DNA of 64,000 nt from Paenibacillus xylaniclasticus (GTDB taxonomy: Bacteria > Bacillota > Bacilli > Paenibacillales > Paenibacillaceae): the NCBI RefSeq assembly GCF_004001065.1, contig NZ_BIML01000003.1:248001-312000 (forward strand). Reading direction: 5' to 3'. The first letter of the stretch is position 1. Each line of letters begins with the position of its first letter. Positions 16,898 through 25,432 of this stretch are shown one piece after another. Under the pieces are notes generated by a model. The model was not told the DNA's origin and did no database searches. It saw only the letters and a list, made by a program, of their open reading frames with translations. Made by a program: the position numbers and the translations under genes.

Positions 16898-18707
16898 CTG
16901 GAAGCTCTCCCTTCTCTTGAATTTGCGAACGTATCGGCATTCTGAACATAACCTTCGTTCCTCCGTTCGGCTCACTGTCAATCCGGAAGTCAACCCTGTC
17001 GTCATAATAAAGCCGCAGACGCTGGTATACATTGCGCAATCCGATCCCCTCTCCATTGCCGCGCGCCTTCCGCATCTTAGCCTTAATCGAATTAAGCTTC
17101 TCTGAGCTCATGCCGATACCATTATCTTCAACCTCGACAATCATGTAGGATGAAACGATTTTGACATCAACCCGAATTTGTCGCATTCCTCTTACCGCTT
17201 GCAGGCCATGCTTGCAGGCATTCTCTACGAGTGTCTGTACACACATCTTCGGCACTGGCAGCAGCTCAGCTCCCTCGTCGATACGAATCGTATAGTCAAA
17301 CCGGTCTGAGAACCGGAATTTCTCAATCTGCAAATACATCTCCGTAAAATGAAGCTCCTCGCGCAGCGGCACTAGATCCTCGGTCCAATCGATCAGCCGG
17401 CGCAGCAGCAGCGATAAATTGCGAATAATTTCGGTAATGTCCGTATATTTGTTCTTAGCACTGACGACGAGGAGCGCATTGAGCGTATTGAACAAAAAGT
17501 GGGGATTCATCTGGCTTTGCAGCAAATTCATCTCAGCACGCACACTTTCGAGCTCCAGATCTTTTTTCTGAATTTCGAGCTCATACACGTCATGAATTAG
17601 GGAATGAATTTTCTTCGTCATCAAATTAAAGCTTCGAATAAGACCGCCGATCTCATCCTTGCCTTCTACCGTTTCAATTAAATCGAATTTTCCGTTCTTT
17701 ACTTTCGTCATATGACGCAGCAGACGCTTAATGCGATCGTTGTACGAGCGAAGTATAATGACAATGAGCGCCGTCGGCACAAAAGTGCTTACAATTGCTA
17801 CAATCCAAATAAACTTCCTCGATTCAAACAACGCGGCGGATATGCGATGCGGATCAGCCGTGCCGACTAGTCTCCAGCCTTCAAAATAATTAGCCTCGCC
17901 GAGTAGGCGTTCGAATACGATCGATTGGCCCTCCTCCGCCGGCCTGCTCTCATCGTAAAGCGGAAACGTCTCATTCTCGAGCAGCTTCGGCTGATTGGTG
18001 GAAAACACGATTCTACCGTTAGGATCGATCAGCGACAAATTCAAATCCATTTTATCTTGATTCATCAATTGCTCGATCCGGCCGATGTTTATATCTATTT
18101 TCAGCCATTTACGGTACGTATTATAAATTGGATACTCTCTCATCTCGCGTACGACGCTGAAATAAGTCTTCTTCTTCTCCGCATTCATTGGGTGCTGCTC
18201 ACGGTGTACGTACAAGCCGATTGGTCCCCTAGCCTCCTGCATCTGTTCGTACCATACACTTCTGCGGACACTGTCCGATAAAAAGAAATAATTACCTCCG
18301 CTCTCAATCGTCGGATTATCCGTATAGATACCAATAGTATCAACATACGGATAAGCGGACAGGAATGGCGTCATTTTATCTCTTAAGCCTGAGTTCAGCG
18401 CTTCATAATATGCAACTGTATCTTCATATTGCAAGTCCAGCTTCTCATAGAACGACCGATCGACCGAGATCGAGTGGCTGAGCGTCACGGCGCCTAGCAG
18501 AATATCTCTCAACTCGCGAACAGATCGGTCCATCGTAATTTGCAGGTTACGTTCCTCTCTCACTTGTATGTTACGGGAGACTTGCTCAAAGAACATCACA
18601 TTAATAGAAATAATCGGAACTAGCACACAAAGCAAATAAATTAGACTAAATTTATAGTTCAACGAAATGTCGTTCACTTTACGGAAAAGACCAGAAAAAA
18701 GACGCAT
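16890..18707 (-). CDS. YesM-type sensor histidine kinase
   Basis: Membrane sensor kinase of 605 residues. A first membrane segment (FSLIYLLCVLVPIISINVMF) is followed by an extracellular region of ~260 residues typical of a cache domain, a second membrane segment (IWIVAIVSTFVPTALIVIIL) and HAMP. The phospho-acceptor region reads SQMNPHFLFNTLNALLV; the ATPase domain has QTLVENACKHGL, VEDNGIGMSS and GEGIGLRNVYQRLRL. Unlike the kinase at 8869, its large ectodomain could bind ligand directly. It lies between two AraC-type regulators, 5 bases after the first and overlapping the second by 8 bases. Confidence 0.92.
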   Translation of the reverse strand: MRLFSGLFRKVNDISLNYKFSLIYLLCVLVPIISINVMFFEQVSRNIQVREERNLQITMDRSVRELRDILLGAVTLSHSISVDRSFYEKLDLQYEDTVAYYEALNSGLRDKMTPFLSAYPYVDTIGIYTDNPTIESGGNYFFLSDSVRRSVWYEQMQEARGPIGLYVHREQHPMNAEKKKTYFSVVREMREYPIYNTYRKWLKIDINIGRIEQLMNQDKMDLNLSLIDPNGRIVFSTNQPKLLENETFPLYDESRPAEEGQSIVFERLLGEANYFEGWRLVGTADPHRISAALFESRKFIWIVAIVSTFVPTALIVIILRSYNDRIKRLLRHMTKVKNGKFDLIETVEGKDEIGGLIRSFNLMTKKIHSLIHDVYELEIQKKDLELESVRAEMNLLQSQMNPHFLFNTLNALLVVSAKNKYTDITEIIRNLSLLLRRLIDWTEDLVPLREELHFTEMYLQIEKFRFSDRFDYTIRIDEGAELLPVPKMCVQTLVENACKHGLQAVRGMRQIRVDVKIVSSYMIVEVEDNGIGMSSEKLNSIKAKMRKARGNGEGIGLRNVYQRLRLYYDDRVDFRIDSEPNGGTKVMFRMPIRSQIQEKGELPDV

Positions 18708-18712
18708 CCGAA

Positions 18713-20245
18713 CTACGACCCCCGTTTGAATTGGTTTTTGTACGCGGACGGCGTCATGCCGGCAATCGATTTAAATTGACGGGCGAAATCTTCAGCATCG
18801 GCAAACCCGACGTTTCTGGCTACTTCCGCAATCTTCATATCGGTACGGCGAAGCAATGTCTTCGCTTCCTCGATTCGAGTAGTGCTGAGATACTCGTGAA
18901 AAGAAACACCGATTTCTTTCTTGAATAGCTGCCCGAGATACGCTGGCTGATACTGCAGTTCTTCTGCCAGATCACGTAACTTCAAAGGTTTACGAAATCG
19001 TTCTTTGACAATGCGGATCGCTTCGGTAATAATCGGTTTTCTGTCCGGCCTGCCCAGCTTCTCGGAGGCCTGCACACACAAGCGGACCAGTGCTGCTCGA
19101 AGCTCACGTATACCGGCATAACCATTCGTCGGGTTCGCTGCCAACTGACGCCATTCCACTCCCGGATCAGAAGACAGGTAACGACGCAGCAGCACAACGG
19201 CCAGATCGGATGCAATCGCACGCGCAACGGATAGCGTTGTTCCTTGATTGTGAAGACGAACGAATAAATCTTCAACCCCTCTTGCAATCGATTGAGCATC
19301 GCCGGACTCAATTAGCCGTACCAGCTCATCCTCATAATTAACGACTGATTCAGCAGATGTCACATCACTTACAATAGACTGTACGCCGTACACTTCCTCC
19401 GCTAATAAAACCGTCCCGAACGGCCGATTGTCCCGCAATTGAACGGCCTGCTCATACAGCTTACTCAAGTTTGCCAGACCAAGTCCCCAATCGCTTACGT
19501 ACAAACATATATCAGCTCCTGAGCTTTCAGCGATTGCCGTCCGCAGACCCGCTAAAGCGTTGGCTGCGTCAGCAGGGCGTCCTGCCGCTATAAATCCGGT
19601 ACGGCCGATGCTATCGTCGAACGGAAACAGCCGCAAGCCTGTAATTTGCCCGATACTTACCTGAGCCGCGCGCTGCACCGCTTCTCTTTGCTCCGCCTGT
19701 CGTTCTTCTGTTAAGATTACGCACACTTCCGTATCCATTCCGATACCAAGGCTGCTAACTGACTGCCTTGTAATCGAAGATAATTCCATGCCCTGTACAA
19801 GCATTGTGAGCGAATAGCGCGTGAACTTCTCCTTCTCGTTCAATCTCGCCTCCGCTGTCTCGCGTTGTTTATCCAAATCGGCCCGAAGTCTTCGCAAAGT
19901 ACTGCTGAACTCCTCGGAATCGATCGGCTTCAGCAAATAATCTGCCGCTTCATAACGCATTGCTGTATGCGCATAGCTGAAATCTCCATAGCCACTTAAT
20001 ACAATAAACTGTGTATCGAGCTTTAAGCTCTCACGGGCTTGCCGAAGTAACTCAAGTCCATTCATAACAGGCATACGTATATCGGTAACGACAAGGTCGG
20101 GACGAAGCTGCTCGATCGAAAGCAGCGCCTCCTCGCCATCCCTTGCTTCTCCGCAAATTTCAAATCCTTGCTTCTCCCAATCGACTAACAGCTTCAAGCC
20201 TTCTAGTACCAAAGGTTCATCGTCAACTAGAAATACTTTATACAA
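18713..20245 (-). CDS. YesN-type response regulator (first gene of the sugar-sensing operon)
   Basis: Receiver plus AraC-family regulator of 510 residues. VDDEP is at residues 8-12, the phospho-acceptor is Asp55 in VTDIRMPV, and the conserved Lys lies in YLLKPIDSEEF. The C-terminal DNA-binding domain shows LRDLAEELQYQPAYLGQLFK and EVARNVGFADAEDFARQFKS, ending MTPSAYKNQFKRGS. AAAGGAG stands before the start codon. As the first gene of a minus-strand run it probably heads the transcript that continues into the kinase, the second regulator and the importer. Which of the two regulators the kinase phosphorylates cannot be told from sequence. Confidence 0.9.
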   Translation of the reverse strand: MYKVFLVDDEPLVLEGLKLLVDWEKQGFEICGEARDGEEALLSIEQLRPDLVVTDIRMPVMNGLELLRQARESLKLDTQFIVLSGYGDFSYAHTAMRYEAADYLLKPIDSEEFSSTLRRLRADLDKQRETAEARLNEKEKFTRYSLTMLVQGMELSSITRQSVSSLGIGMDTEVCVILTEERQAEQREAVQRAAQVSIGQITGLRLFPFDDSIGRTGFIAAGRPADAANALAGLRTAIAESSGADICLYVSDWGLGLANLSKLYEQAVQLRDNRPFGTVLLAEEVYGVQSIVSDVTSAESVVNYEDELVRLIESGDAQSIARGVEDLFVRLHNQGTTLSVARAIASDLAVVLLRRYLSSDPGVEWRQLAANPTNGYAGIRELRAALVRLCVQASEKLGRPDRKPIITEAIRIVKERFRKPLKLRDLAEELQYQPAYLGQLFKKEIGVSFHEYLSTTRIEEAKTLLRRTDMKIAEVARNVGFADAEDFARQFKSIAGMTPSAYKNQFKRGS

Positions 20246-20569
20246 GAAATTTATCTCCTTTGCTCAAACGTTCACAGCCCGCCATGCATAGTCCCGATGT
20301 AACATATGCACTGCGCTCGACGGTTATATCCTCTATCAAGGATGGCGCTTCCTCCATCCATGCACAGGCCACTTTGCCGGCTCATTTATTCCCATGATAA
20401 CATAACCATTGCATAAAGTTACAGGTAGTCCTATGGTATTGTATTCCTGCTGATACAATACATGAGCCTCGAAAACAGACGAATGATGGATCATAATCCG
20501 ATCTCCGCAATAGGTCTTTCCTATAGTAAAATAAAGGAGACAACTTCAGAATCAAGGGGCTGACCTACA
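20246..20569. other. Divergent intergenic region between the sensor operon and nucB
   Basis: Holds the promoters of two divergent units. A 9-bp inverted repeat, gtattgtat / atacaatac, at 20436-20461 with an 8-base spacer could be an operator. I could not assign clear -35 and -10 boxes. No open frame is convincing. Confidence 0.4.
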
Positions 20570-21232
20570 ATGTTTCGAAAATTTATTAGAGTCTTATGCG
20601 GTATCGTTGTTATAGGCCTAATTGCCGCAGCCATCATCTTGCTTGTTCCTTCAGAACCAACGAAACCGCCGGCAGATCGCGATTATGACGTTAGGCTCGT
20701 CTTCCCGTCTGACCGATACCCAGAGACGGCCGACCACATTCGAGATGCGATTGCGCAAGGTAAGTCCGCGATCTGTACGATCGACAGAAGCAATGCCGAC
20801 GAGCACCGCCAAGCATCACTTGCGCACATTCCAACGAAGAAAGGATTTGACCGCGACGAATGGCCAATGGCTATGTGTGCAGAGGGCGGGGAGGGAGCCG
20901 ACATTCGTTACATAACGCCAAGCGATAACCGTGGTGCAGGTTCATGGATCGGCAACGAGCTCGATTCATATGCTAACGGTACAAAAGTATTGATCGTGGT
21001 CGATGAGGATAATGAGCCTTCAAACAAAAACATAACGAATACAGATATGTCAGAACAGCCTGCGAATAATGAGGCTAACCGTGCTCCCGCCGGAGGCGCA
21101 TCGGCTGCATCGGACGTTGAATACCGCAGCTGCACTGACGTCCGGCAAGCAGGAGTCGCTCCGCTTCATAAGGGCGATGCCGGCTACAGCTTGAAGCTGG
21201 ATCGTGATGGAGACGGCATCGCTTGCGAATAA
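20570..21232 (+). CDS. NucA/NucB-type extracellular DNase with C-terminal Excalibur domain
   Basis: Predicted secreted or membrane-anchored non-specific DNase. One N-terminal hydrophobic segment ([19 protein letters not shown]) is followed by the NucB core: [35 protein letters not shown] and [20 protein letters not shown]. The DRDEWPMA and SDNRGAGSW motifs are the family's active-site hallmarks. A Ser/Asn/Ala-rich linker leads to a C-terminal Excalibur calcium-binding motif ([18 protein letters not shown] and [11 protein letters not shown]), whose DxDxDGxxCE core binds Ca2+. Bacillus NucB has no such extension. Possible roles are DNA release during sporulation, biofilm dispersal or nutrient recovery. 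Confidence 0.88.
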   Translation: MFRKFIRVLCGIVVIGLIAAAIILLVPSEPTKPPADRDYDVRLVFPSDRYPETADHIRDAIAQGKSAICTIDRSNADEHRQASLAHIPTKKGFDRDEWPMAMCAEGGEGADIRYITPSDNRGAGSWIGNELDSYANGTKVLIVVDEDNEPSNKNITNTDMSEQPANNEANRAPAGGASAASDVEYRSCTDVRQAGVAPLHKGDAGYSLKLDRDGDGIACE

Positions 21233-21235
21233 TAA

Positions 21236-21279
21236 ATCAGCCCGGCTTGGCGGCAATCATTACCGCTGACCGGGCTGAT
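21236..21279. terminator. Likely bidirectional terminator between nucB and NIF3 gene
   Basis: Stem atcagcccgg / ccgggctgat encloses a second small stem (gcggcaa / ttaccgc, imperfect). It lies between convergent genes, 4 bases past the nucB stop. T-tracts are modest on both sides. Confidence 0.6.
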
Positions 21280-21310
21280 CTTCAATATATGAGATATGAG
21301 CTTCTCACCA

Positions 21311-22099
21311 CTAAATCACTCGAAAGAGCGGCTCCTCCTCAATAAAATGTACCTCTACTCCGGTGAACATCTCTCTGAGCCGCTTTGCAAATAATCGCAT
21401 ACCAGGCACTTCACTTTCCGCATGCCCCAGCACGATTAACGCTTTCGCCTTGCCCTGCTGGATGGCATCCCGAATATATTCAGGAGTTTCCCATTCTTGG
21501 CTTTCGCCGACGATTAGCAAATCAAGCTGCTCCGGATGGACGAGCGGAATAGCGGTCGAGCCGCCGCCTCGATAACCGACAAGCACGCCAGCGCGTTTAC
21601 AAGACATATTGAGATCTCCCATTACGCGAACGTATCCAATACCAAGAGAGTGCTTAATATGGGATACGATATCCTGCAATGTCATCGCCGGCAGCTGCAC
21701 AATCGAATAAATGGAATCATGCCTTTCCACATGCTCCATCCACTTCAACTCCTCGAGCAGCCCTGCCGCAATAATATCCGGAATTTGAGCATGCACATGA
21801 TCATGATCGCGTAAAATCGCAATCCCCGCTTGCTCGATCAACTGCAGCTTATTAAGATAGACTGGATCCTCCTGTAGCTCCTCCAGCGGGTTAAAATGGC
21901 TGTAGTAAAATGCTTCATGAGCAATAAGCAAATTTGCTCCCAGCTGCGCGGCTTTGTGGATGACATCAACCGTTGGCATGAATGTGACGGCAATGCCTTT
22001 TACTTCATCAGATGGTTTGCCGAATGACAGCTTATCGACCCTAGCGTCAGGACCGGTTCCCGCCAGTCGGTTCATAACATCCTGTATCGTAATCGCCAT
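21311..22099 (-). CDS. NIF3/DUF34-family dinuclear metal-centre protein
   Basis: Member of the conserved NIF3 family. It keeps the metal-site landmarks: HEAFYYSHFNP near the N-terminal third, DHDHVHAQIPD, and a C-terminal GHAESEVPGM. At 262 residues it is the short form without the PII-like inserted domain found in Bacillus YqfO. The biochemical role of the family is unsettled; metal insertion and GTP cyclohydrolase-like hydrolysis have been proposed. It stands alone on the minus strand, convergent with nucB and divergent from the cupin gene. I make no pathway claim. Confidence 0.85.
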   Translation of the reverse strand: MAITIQDVMNRLAGTGPDARVDKLSFGKPSDEVKGIAVTFMPTVDVIHKAAQLGANLLIAHEAFYYSHFNPLEELQEDPVYLNKLQLIEQAGIAILRDHDHVHAQIPDIIAAGLLEELKWMEHVERHDSIYSIVQLPAMTLQDIVSHIKHSLGIGYVRVMGDLNMSCKRAGVLVGYRGGGSTAIPLVHPEQLDLLIVGESQEWETPEYIRDAIQQGKAKALIVLGHAESEVPGMRLFAKRLREMFTGVEVHFIEEEPLFRVI

Positions 22100-22287
22100 A
22101 AAATAACCCCGCCTTAATTATAATAATGAACGTATCTTACCCCATTAAAGCTTCCTTATCTTCCAATATTCCTAATTAAGTAAGCGTTATTATTTCCCCG
22201 GAAATAAGGCACCAGTCTAAGCGTTCGGTCATACAATAGGATAAATGCCTACAATGAACGAACATGAAAGGCAGGGAAATCATCGTC

Positions 22288-22962
22288 ATGGCCGTTTCTT
22301 ATATGGATTTCACATCGCCATCTGTACAATTCACGTATAATTTAAAAAACAATCCCTTTTACCGCAAAGATGCCCGCAACTACATTAATTTATTATCTAT
22401 AAACCAACTGAATACGCTTGGCAATGTATCAATGCTCGACATTTTCCTTAGTGCAGGCAACGTCATCGAGCCTCATATTCATCAAAATGCTACCGAGCTT
22501 GTCTATTGCGTATCCGGTGCTGCCGTTGTCTCCATTATCAATCCATTCACGAAGAGGTTGCTGAACTTTCCGATCCAGCCCGGACAAGTCGCTAACGTTC
22601 CGCAAGGCTGGTGGCATTATGAGATCGCGACCGTAGACCATACACATCTGATTGCAATCTTCGATGCGCCGGTGCCTCAGTTTATACCAGCTTCCGACAT
22701 GCTGAGGCTAACGCCTGCCAACGTCTTCGCCCATACGTACTGCTTGAACGAAGTGAAGGTGAAAGACACATTCGCTCCTATTATGAATACTGTCATCATT
22801 GGTCCGCCAACCAACTGCAATACGAAGCCCGTTCAATCCACGATAACGGCTCCACCCTCTATTCAGCAGTCACATCATCATAAGCACAGACCATATCGTG
22901 ATATCCCTTACCCCAGTATCAGTGACAACGAGTGGGGAGGAGTAAAGTATTATAAACTTTGA
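22288..22962 (+). CDS. Cupin-domain protein (germin/oxalate-decarboxylase-like single cupin)
   Basis: A single beta-barrel cupin of unknown substrate. The first cupin motif is visible as PHIHQNATELVYCVSG, providing two His and one Glu metal ligands, and the second as PQGWWHYEIATVDHTHLI with the fourth His. A His-rich and Pro-rich tail (QQSHHHKHRPYRDIPYPS) follows the barrel and may also bind metal. I favour the ATG at 22288, which follows GGCAGGGA by 10 bases; an in-frame ATG at 22264 lacks a ribosome site. There is no signal peptide. Neighbours give no metabolic context. Confidence 0.75.
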   Translation: MAVSYMDFTSPSVQFTYNLKNNPFYRKDARNYINLLSINQLNTLGNVSMLDIFLSAGNVIEPHIHQNATELVYCVSGAAVVSIINPFTKRLLNFPIQPGQVANVPQGWWHYEIATVDHTHLIAIFDAPVPQFIPASDMLRLTPANVFAHTYCLNEVKVKDTFAPIMNTVIIGPPTNCNTKPVQSTITAPPSIQQSHHHKHRPYRDIPYPSISDNEWGGVKYYKL

Positions 22963-23001
22963 TAAATATTTAAAGTAGACCTTTATGCCAAACATTAGGT
23001 A

Positions 23002-23036
23002 AAGACCTCCATTCCGCTTCTTCCGGATGGAGGTCT
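23002..23036. terminator. Bidirectional terminator between cupin and GH43 genes
   Basis: Stem aagacctcca / tggaggtctt extends inward (tccg / cgga) around a bulged base. It lies between convergent genes, with TTT after the stem on the minus strand and GTCTT on the plus strand. Confidence 0.75.
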
Positions 23037-23053
23037 TGTCTTAACGGCTTGTA

Positions 23054-24046
23054 CTATTTCAATTTGTCATAATCGAGCATTTGAATTGTGCCGTCTTCGT
23101 TATATTTGATTTCAGTATATTTCACACAGCGCTTGTGGTTTACACCGCCGGACAACGAGCTATCATGGTAGAACAGATACCATTTGCCCTGGAATTCAAC
23201 GATCGAGTGGTGCGTCGTCCAGCCGATTACCGGCGTCAGAATCGTACCTTTGAACACAAACGGACCTTCCGGATTCTTACTCATCGCATAGACAAGCTTA
23301 TGCGTCGAGCCTGTGGAGTACGACAGATAGTAGTATCCGTTGTACTTGTGCATCCAAGGGCCTTCGAAATAACGACGGTCTTCGTCACCTGCAACGATCG
23401 GATTGCCGTTCTCATCCACGATCGAAATTTCTTTCACTTCGCCTTTGATCGACAGCATGTCGTCGGACAGCTCCGCAACACGAGGTCCGATCGCCGGTGC
23501 ATCTGCAGCAGGACCTTCCGTTACGTCACCAAGGAACTCACCTGTTTGCCATTTCTCCAGTTGTCCGCCCCACAGACCGCCGAAATACATGTAAGCGCGA
23601 TTATCTTCATCCACGAAAACAGCTGGATCAATGCTGTAGCTGCCTTCAATGTAATTCGGTTCTGCCTTGAAAGGACCTTCCGGACGGGAGCTCGTAGCGA
23701 CACCAATACGGAAAATTCCGTCTTTATCACGAGCTGGGAAGTACAAATAATACGTATTGTTTTTGAAGGCGCAGTCCGGTGCCCACATTTGCTTCGATAC
23801 CCAAGGCACGTCCTTCATATGAAGTACTTCGCCATGGTCGACGCACGGCGAGTTAAAATCGTCGAGCGAGAGGACATGGTAATCCTCCATTTTATATTGG
23901 TCACCGTTATCGTTATCTGGTCCGTCATGATCGATATCATGAGAAGGGTAAATATAAATCTTACCTTCAAATACATGCGCGGACGGGTCGGCGGTATAGA
24001 TGTGAGTCACGAGAGGCTGATTCGGTTTTACCGGTTTGTTGTCCAT
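23054..24046 (-). CDS. GH43-family glycoside hydrolase (arabinofuranosidase/xylosidase type)
   Basis: Five-bladed beta-propeller hydrolase releasing arabinose or xylose from oligosaccharides. Catalytic landmarks are in order: TADPSAHVF with the general-base Asp near residue 17, YSIDPAVFVDEDNRAYMYFG with the pKa-tuning Asp, and RYFEGPWMHKYNGYYYLSYS with the general-acid Glu. There is no signal peptide, so it acts on imported oligosaccharides, in keeping with the two sugar importers earlier in the window. The ATG at 24046 follows AAGGAGAATG; the frame upstream of it is not used. Length 330 residues, single domain. Substrate specificity cannot be read from sequence. Confidence 0.88.
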   Translation of the reverse strand: MDNKPVKPNQPLVTHIYTADPSAHVFEGKIYIYPSHDIDHDGPDNDNGDQYKMEDYHVLSLDDFNSPCVDHGEVLHMKDVPWVSKQMWAPDCAFKNNTYYLYFPARDKDGIFRIGVATSSRPEGPFKAEPNYIEGSYSIDPAVFVDEDNRAYMYFGGLWGGQLEKWQTGEFLGDVTEGPAADAPAIGPRVAELSDDMLSIKGEVKEISIVDENGNPIVAGDEDRRYFEGPWMHKYNGYYYLSYSTGSTHKLVYAMSKNPEGPFVFKGTILTPVIGWTTHHSIVEFQGKWYLFYHDSSLSGGVNHKRCVKYTEIKYNEDGTIQMLDYDKLK

Positions 24047-24277
24047 ATCAACATTCTCCTTAGTATACAAAATGGTGAAACTAAGTTTATTCAGTCAACA
24101 AACTAAGTTTATCACAATTAGATCGACAATGTCATCCAATACATGCAATATTCATATAAATCATCTCTTACATTGTCTCCACAATCGGAATAATTACACA
24201 CCATTTGTAAACAATGTGTTTCATAGTCGATTGGTCCGACCTTATAGAAGGCTGGCCAACATAGTGAAACGGTACTA

Positions 24278-24313
24278 AAAAGACGGTTCCTCAACATTGT
24301 GAAGAACCGTCTT
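24278..24313 (-). terminator. Intrinsic terminator of the 220-residue unknown gene
   Basis: On the minus strand aagacggttc pairs with gaaccgtctt over a 14-base loop and is followed by TTTTT, 15 bases after the stop. Confidence 0.85.
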
Positions 24314-24327
24314 CTTGATCATCATGG

Positions 24328-24978
24328 TTATGACTTAGATGTTTGCTGTGCTGCTTCGTGCTCATCCTTAATTTTGTACAAGGCTTGAAGAACGAGATCA
24401 GAAGGATCACGATTCATCAGAACGAGTGTTGCCAGCAAATTGATTGGAAAAGCACATACATTATTACCGTTTACGATCGATGGGAATCCGGCCTCGAACA
24501 CAGGACCGTGTTCTTGGTGGAAACCTAGACCTGCATGAACCTGATCTGGTCCGAATTCTTCGTTAATGGCATCAATACATCGTGGAACGAGATACTTGTC
24601 AATCATTGCTTTCGCTTCATCTTCGTTTGCCGGCGGTTTAGGTAGCAATCTGCCGCCTTCCGTCTTCATCATGTCGACGAAGAAAGAAGCCATCCACTGA
24701 GCCGGATTACTTCCGTGTTGGAATTGCGTAATTAGCTCATGCAAAAAGAAACCGCATACATAACCGTTGTTCGAAGCGTCCTTCACTTGATAAACAAATA
24801 CCGGACCAAATACTTCCTGATTCAACACTTGCCCTTCGACGTTGTCGAAATGCATGCGCAGTGCGGTGAGGCCGTTATGATGAACCGCCTTCACCAATTC
24901 GGCGAATTGCTCCGCATTCGCTTCTTCATTGGCTTCTTGATTACCATTGACTTCTGGATTAGTCGTTTCTTTGTTCAT
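24328..24978 (-). CDS. Uncharacterised soluble protein, about 216 residues
   Basis: I do not recognise this protein. It starts with an acidic, Asn/Glu-rich stretch (EVNGNQEANEEANAEQF) and then appears as one compact domain of mixed helix and strand: NGLTALRMHFDNVEGQVLN, FGPVFVYQVKD, YVCGFFLHELITQFQHG, YLVPRCIDAINEEFGPDQVH and CAFPINLLATLVLMNRDPSD. There is no signal peptide or membrane segment. The ATG at 24978 has a weak GGGTGA upstream; a GTG at 24990 is an alternative. The gene has its own terminator and codon use like its neighbours, so it looks real and expressed. Confidence 0.7.
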   Translation of the reverse strand: MNKETTNPEVNGNQEANEEANAEQFAELVKAVHHNGLTALRMHFDNVEGQVLNQEVFGPVFVYQVKDASNNGYVCGFFLHELITQFQHGSNPAQWMASFFVDMMKTEGGRLLPKPPANEDEAKAMIDKYLVPRCIDAINEEFGPDQVHAGLGFHQEHGPVFEAGFPSIVNGNNVCAFPINLLATLVLMNRDPSDLVLQALYKIKDEHEAAQQTSKS

Positions 24979-25432
24979 CGTCTGCTTCACCCGTTATCTA
25001 TCTTATCACCCGTTCGTTTGCATAGTCTAGTCCACGTTGCATAAAGTTTCATACAATATTTAGATAAATGACCAAAATTCCAAATGTGACTCATTATAAT
25101 CCGTCGCTATTACCCCAAAATCATTTCATCCAGCGATAATCCGGCTAAACCATATCGATCAGCATCGGTCCTTCTACCGTATCAACGCCTTTTGCCACCA
25201 ATGCACGTCAGAAGAGCTTACGAGCCATTCATCTACTCCGGCTTACGTTCCGGAGCAACAGCAGCCTATCACGACTTCGAACGAAATGAATTCACCTAAA
25301 TCAACCTCCTGTCTTCTTCCTATATCAAAAAAACCTTCCATCCGAAGGACACAGTTCATGTGCCCATAGGGACGAAAGGGGTTATCGTTCGTGGTATAGC
25401 GGCGCAGATAAGCTCTGCACCGCTTGATTCGT
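24979..25432. other. Intergenic region with a possible gene remnant
   Basis: Holds the upstream region of the unknown gene and the cysI terminator. From about 25102 the plus strand has an 85-codon open frame with no usable start codon (containing FCHQCTSEELTSH and PAYVPEQQQPITTSNEM). It may be a decayed gene end or chance; I cannot name it. Confidence 0.3.
25327..25348 (-). terminator. Intrinsic terminator of cysJ-cysI
   Basis: On the minus strand CCTTC GGATG GAAGG is followed by seven Ts. It lies 84 bases past the cysI stop. Confidence 0.75.

Noticed and set aside
23081-24106. 341-codon open frame on the plus strand
   Set aside because: Antisense of the GH43 gene, whose catalytic motifs and ribosome site are clear.
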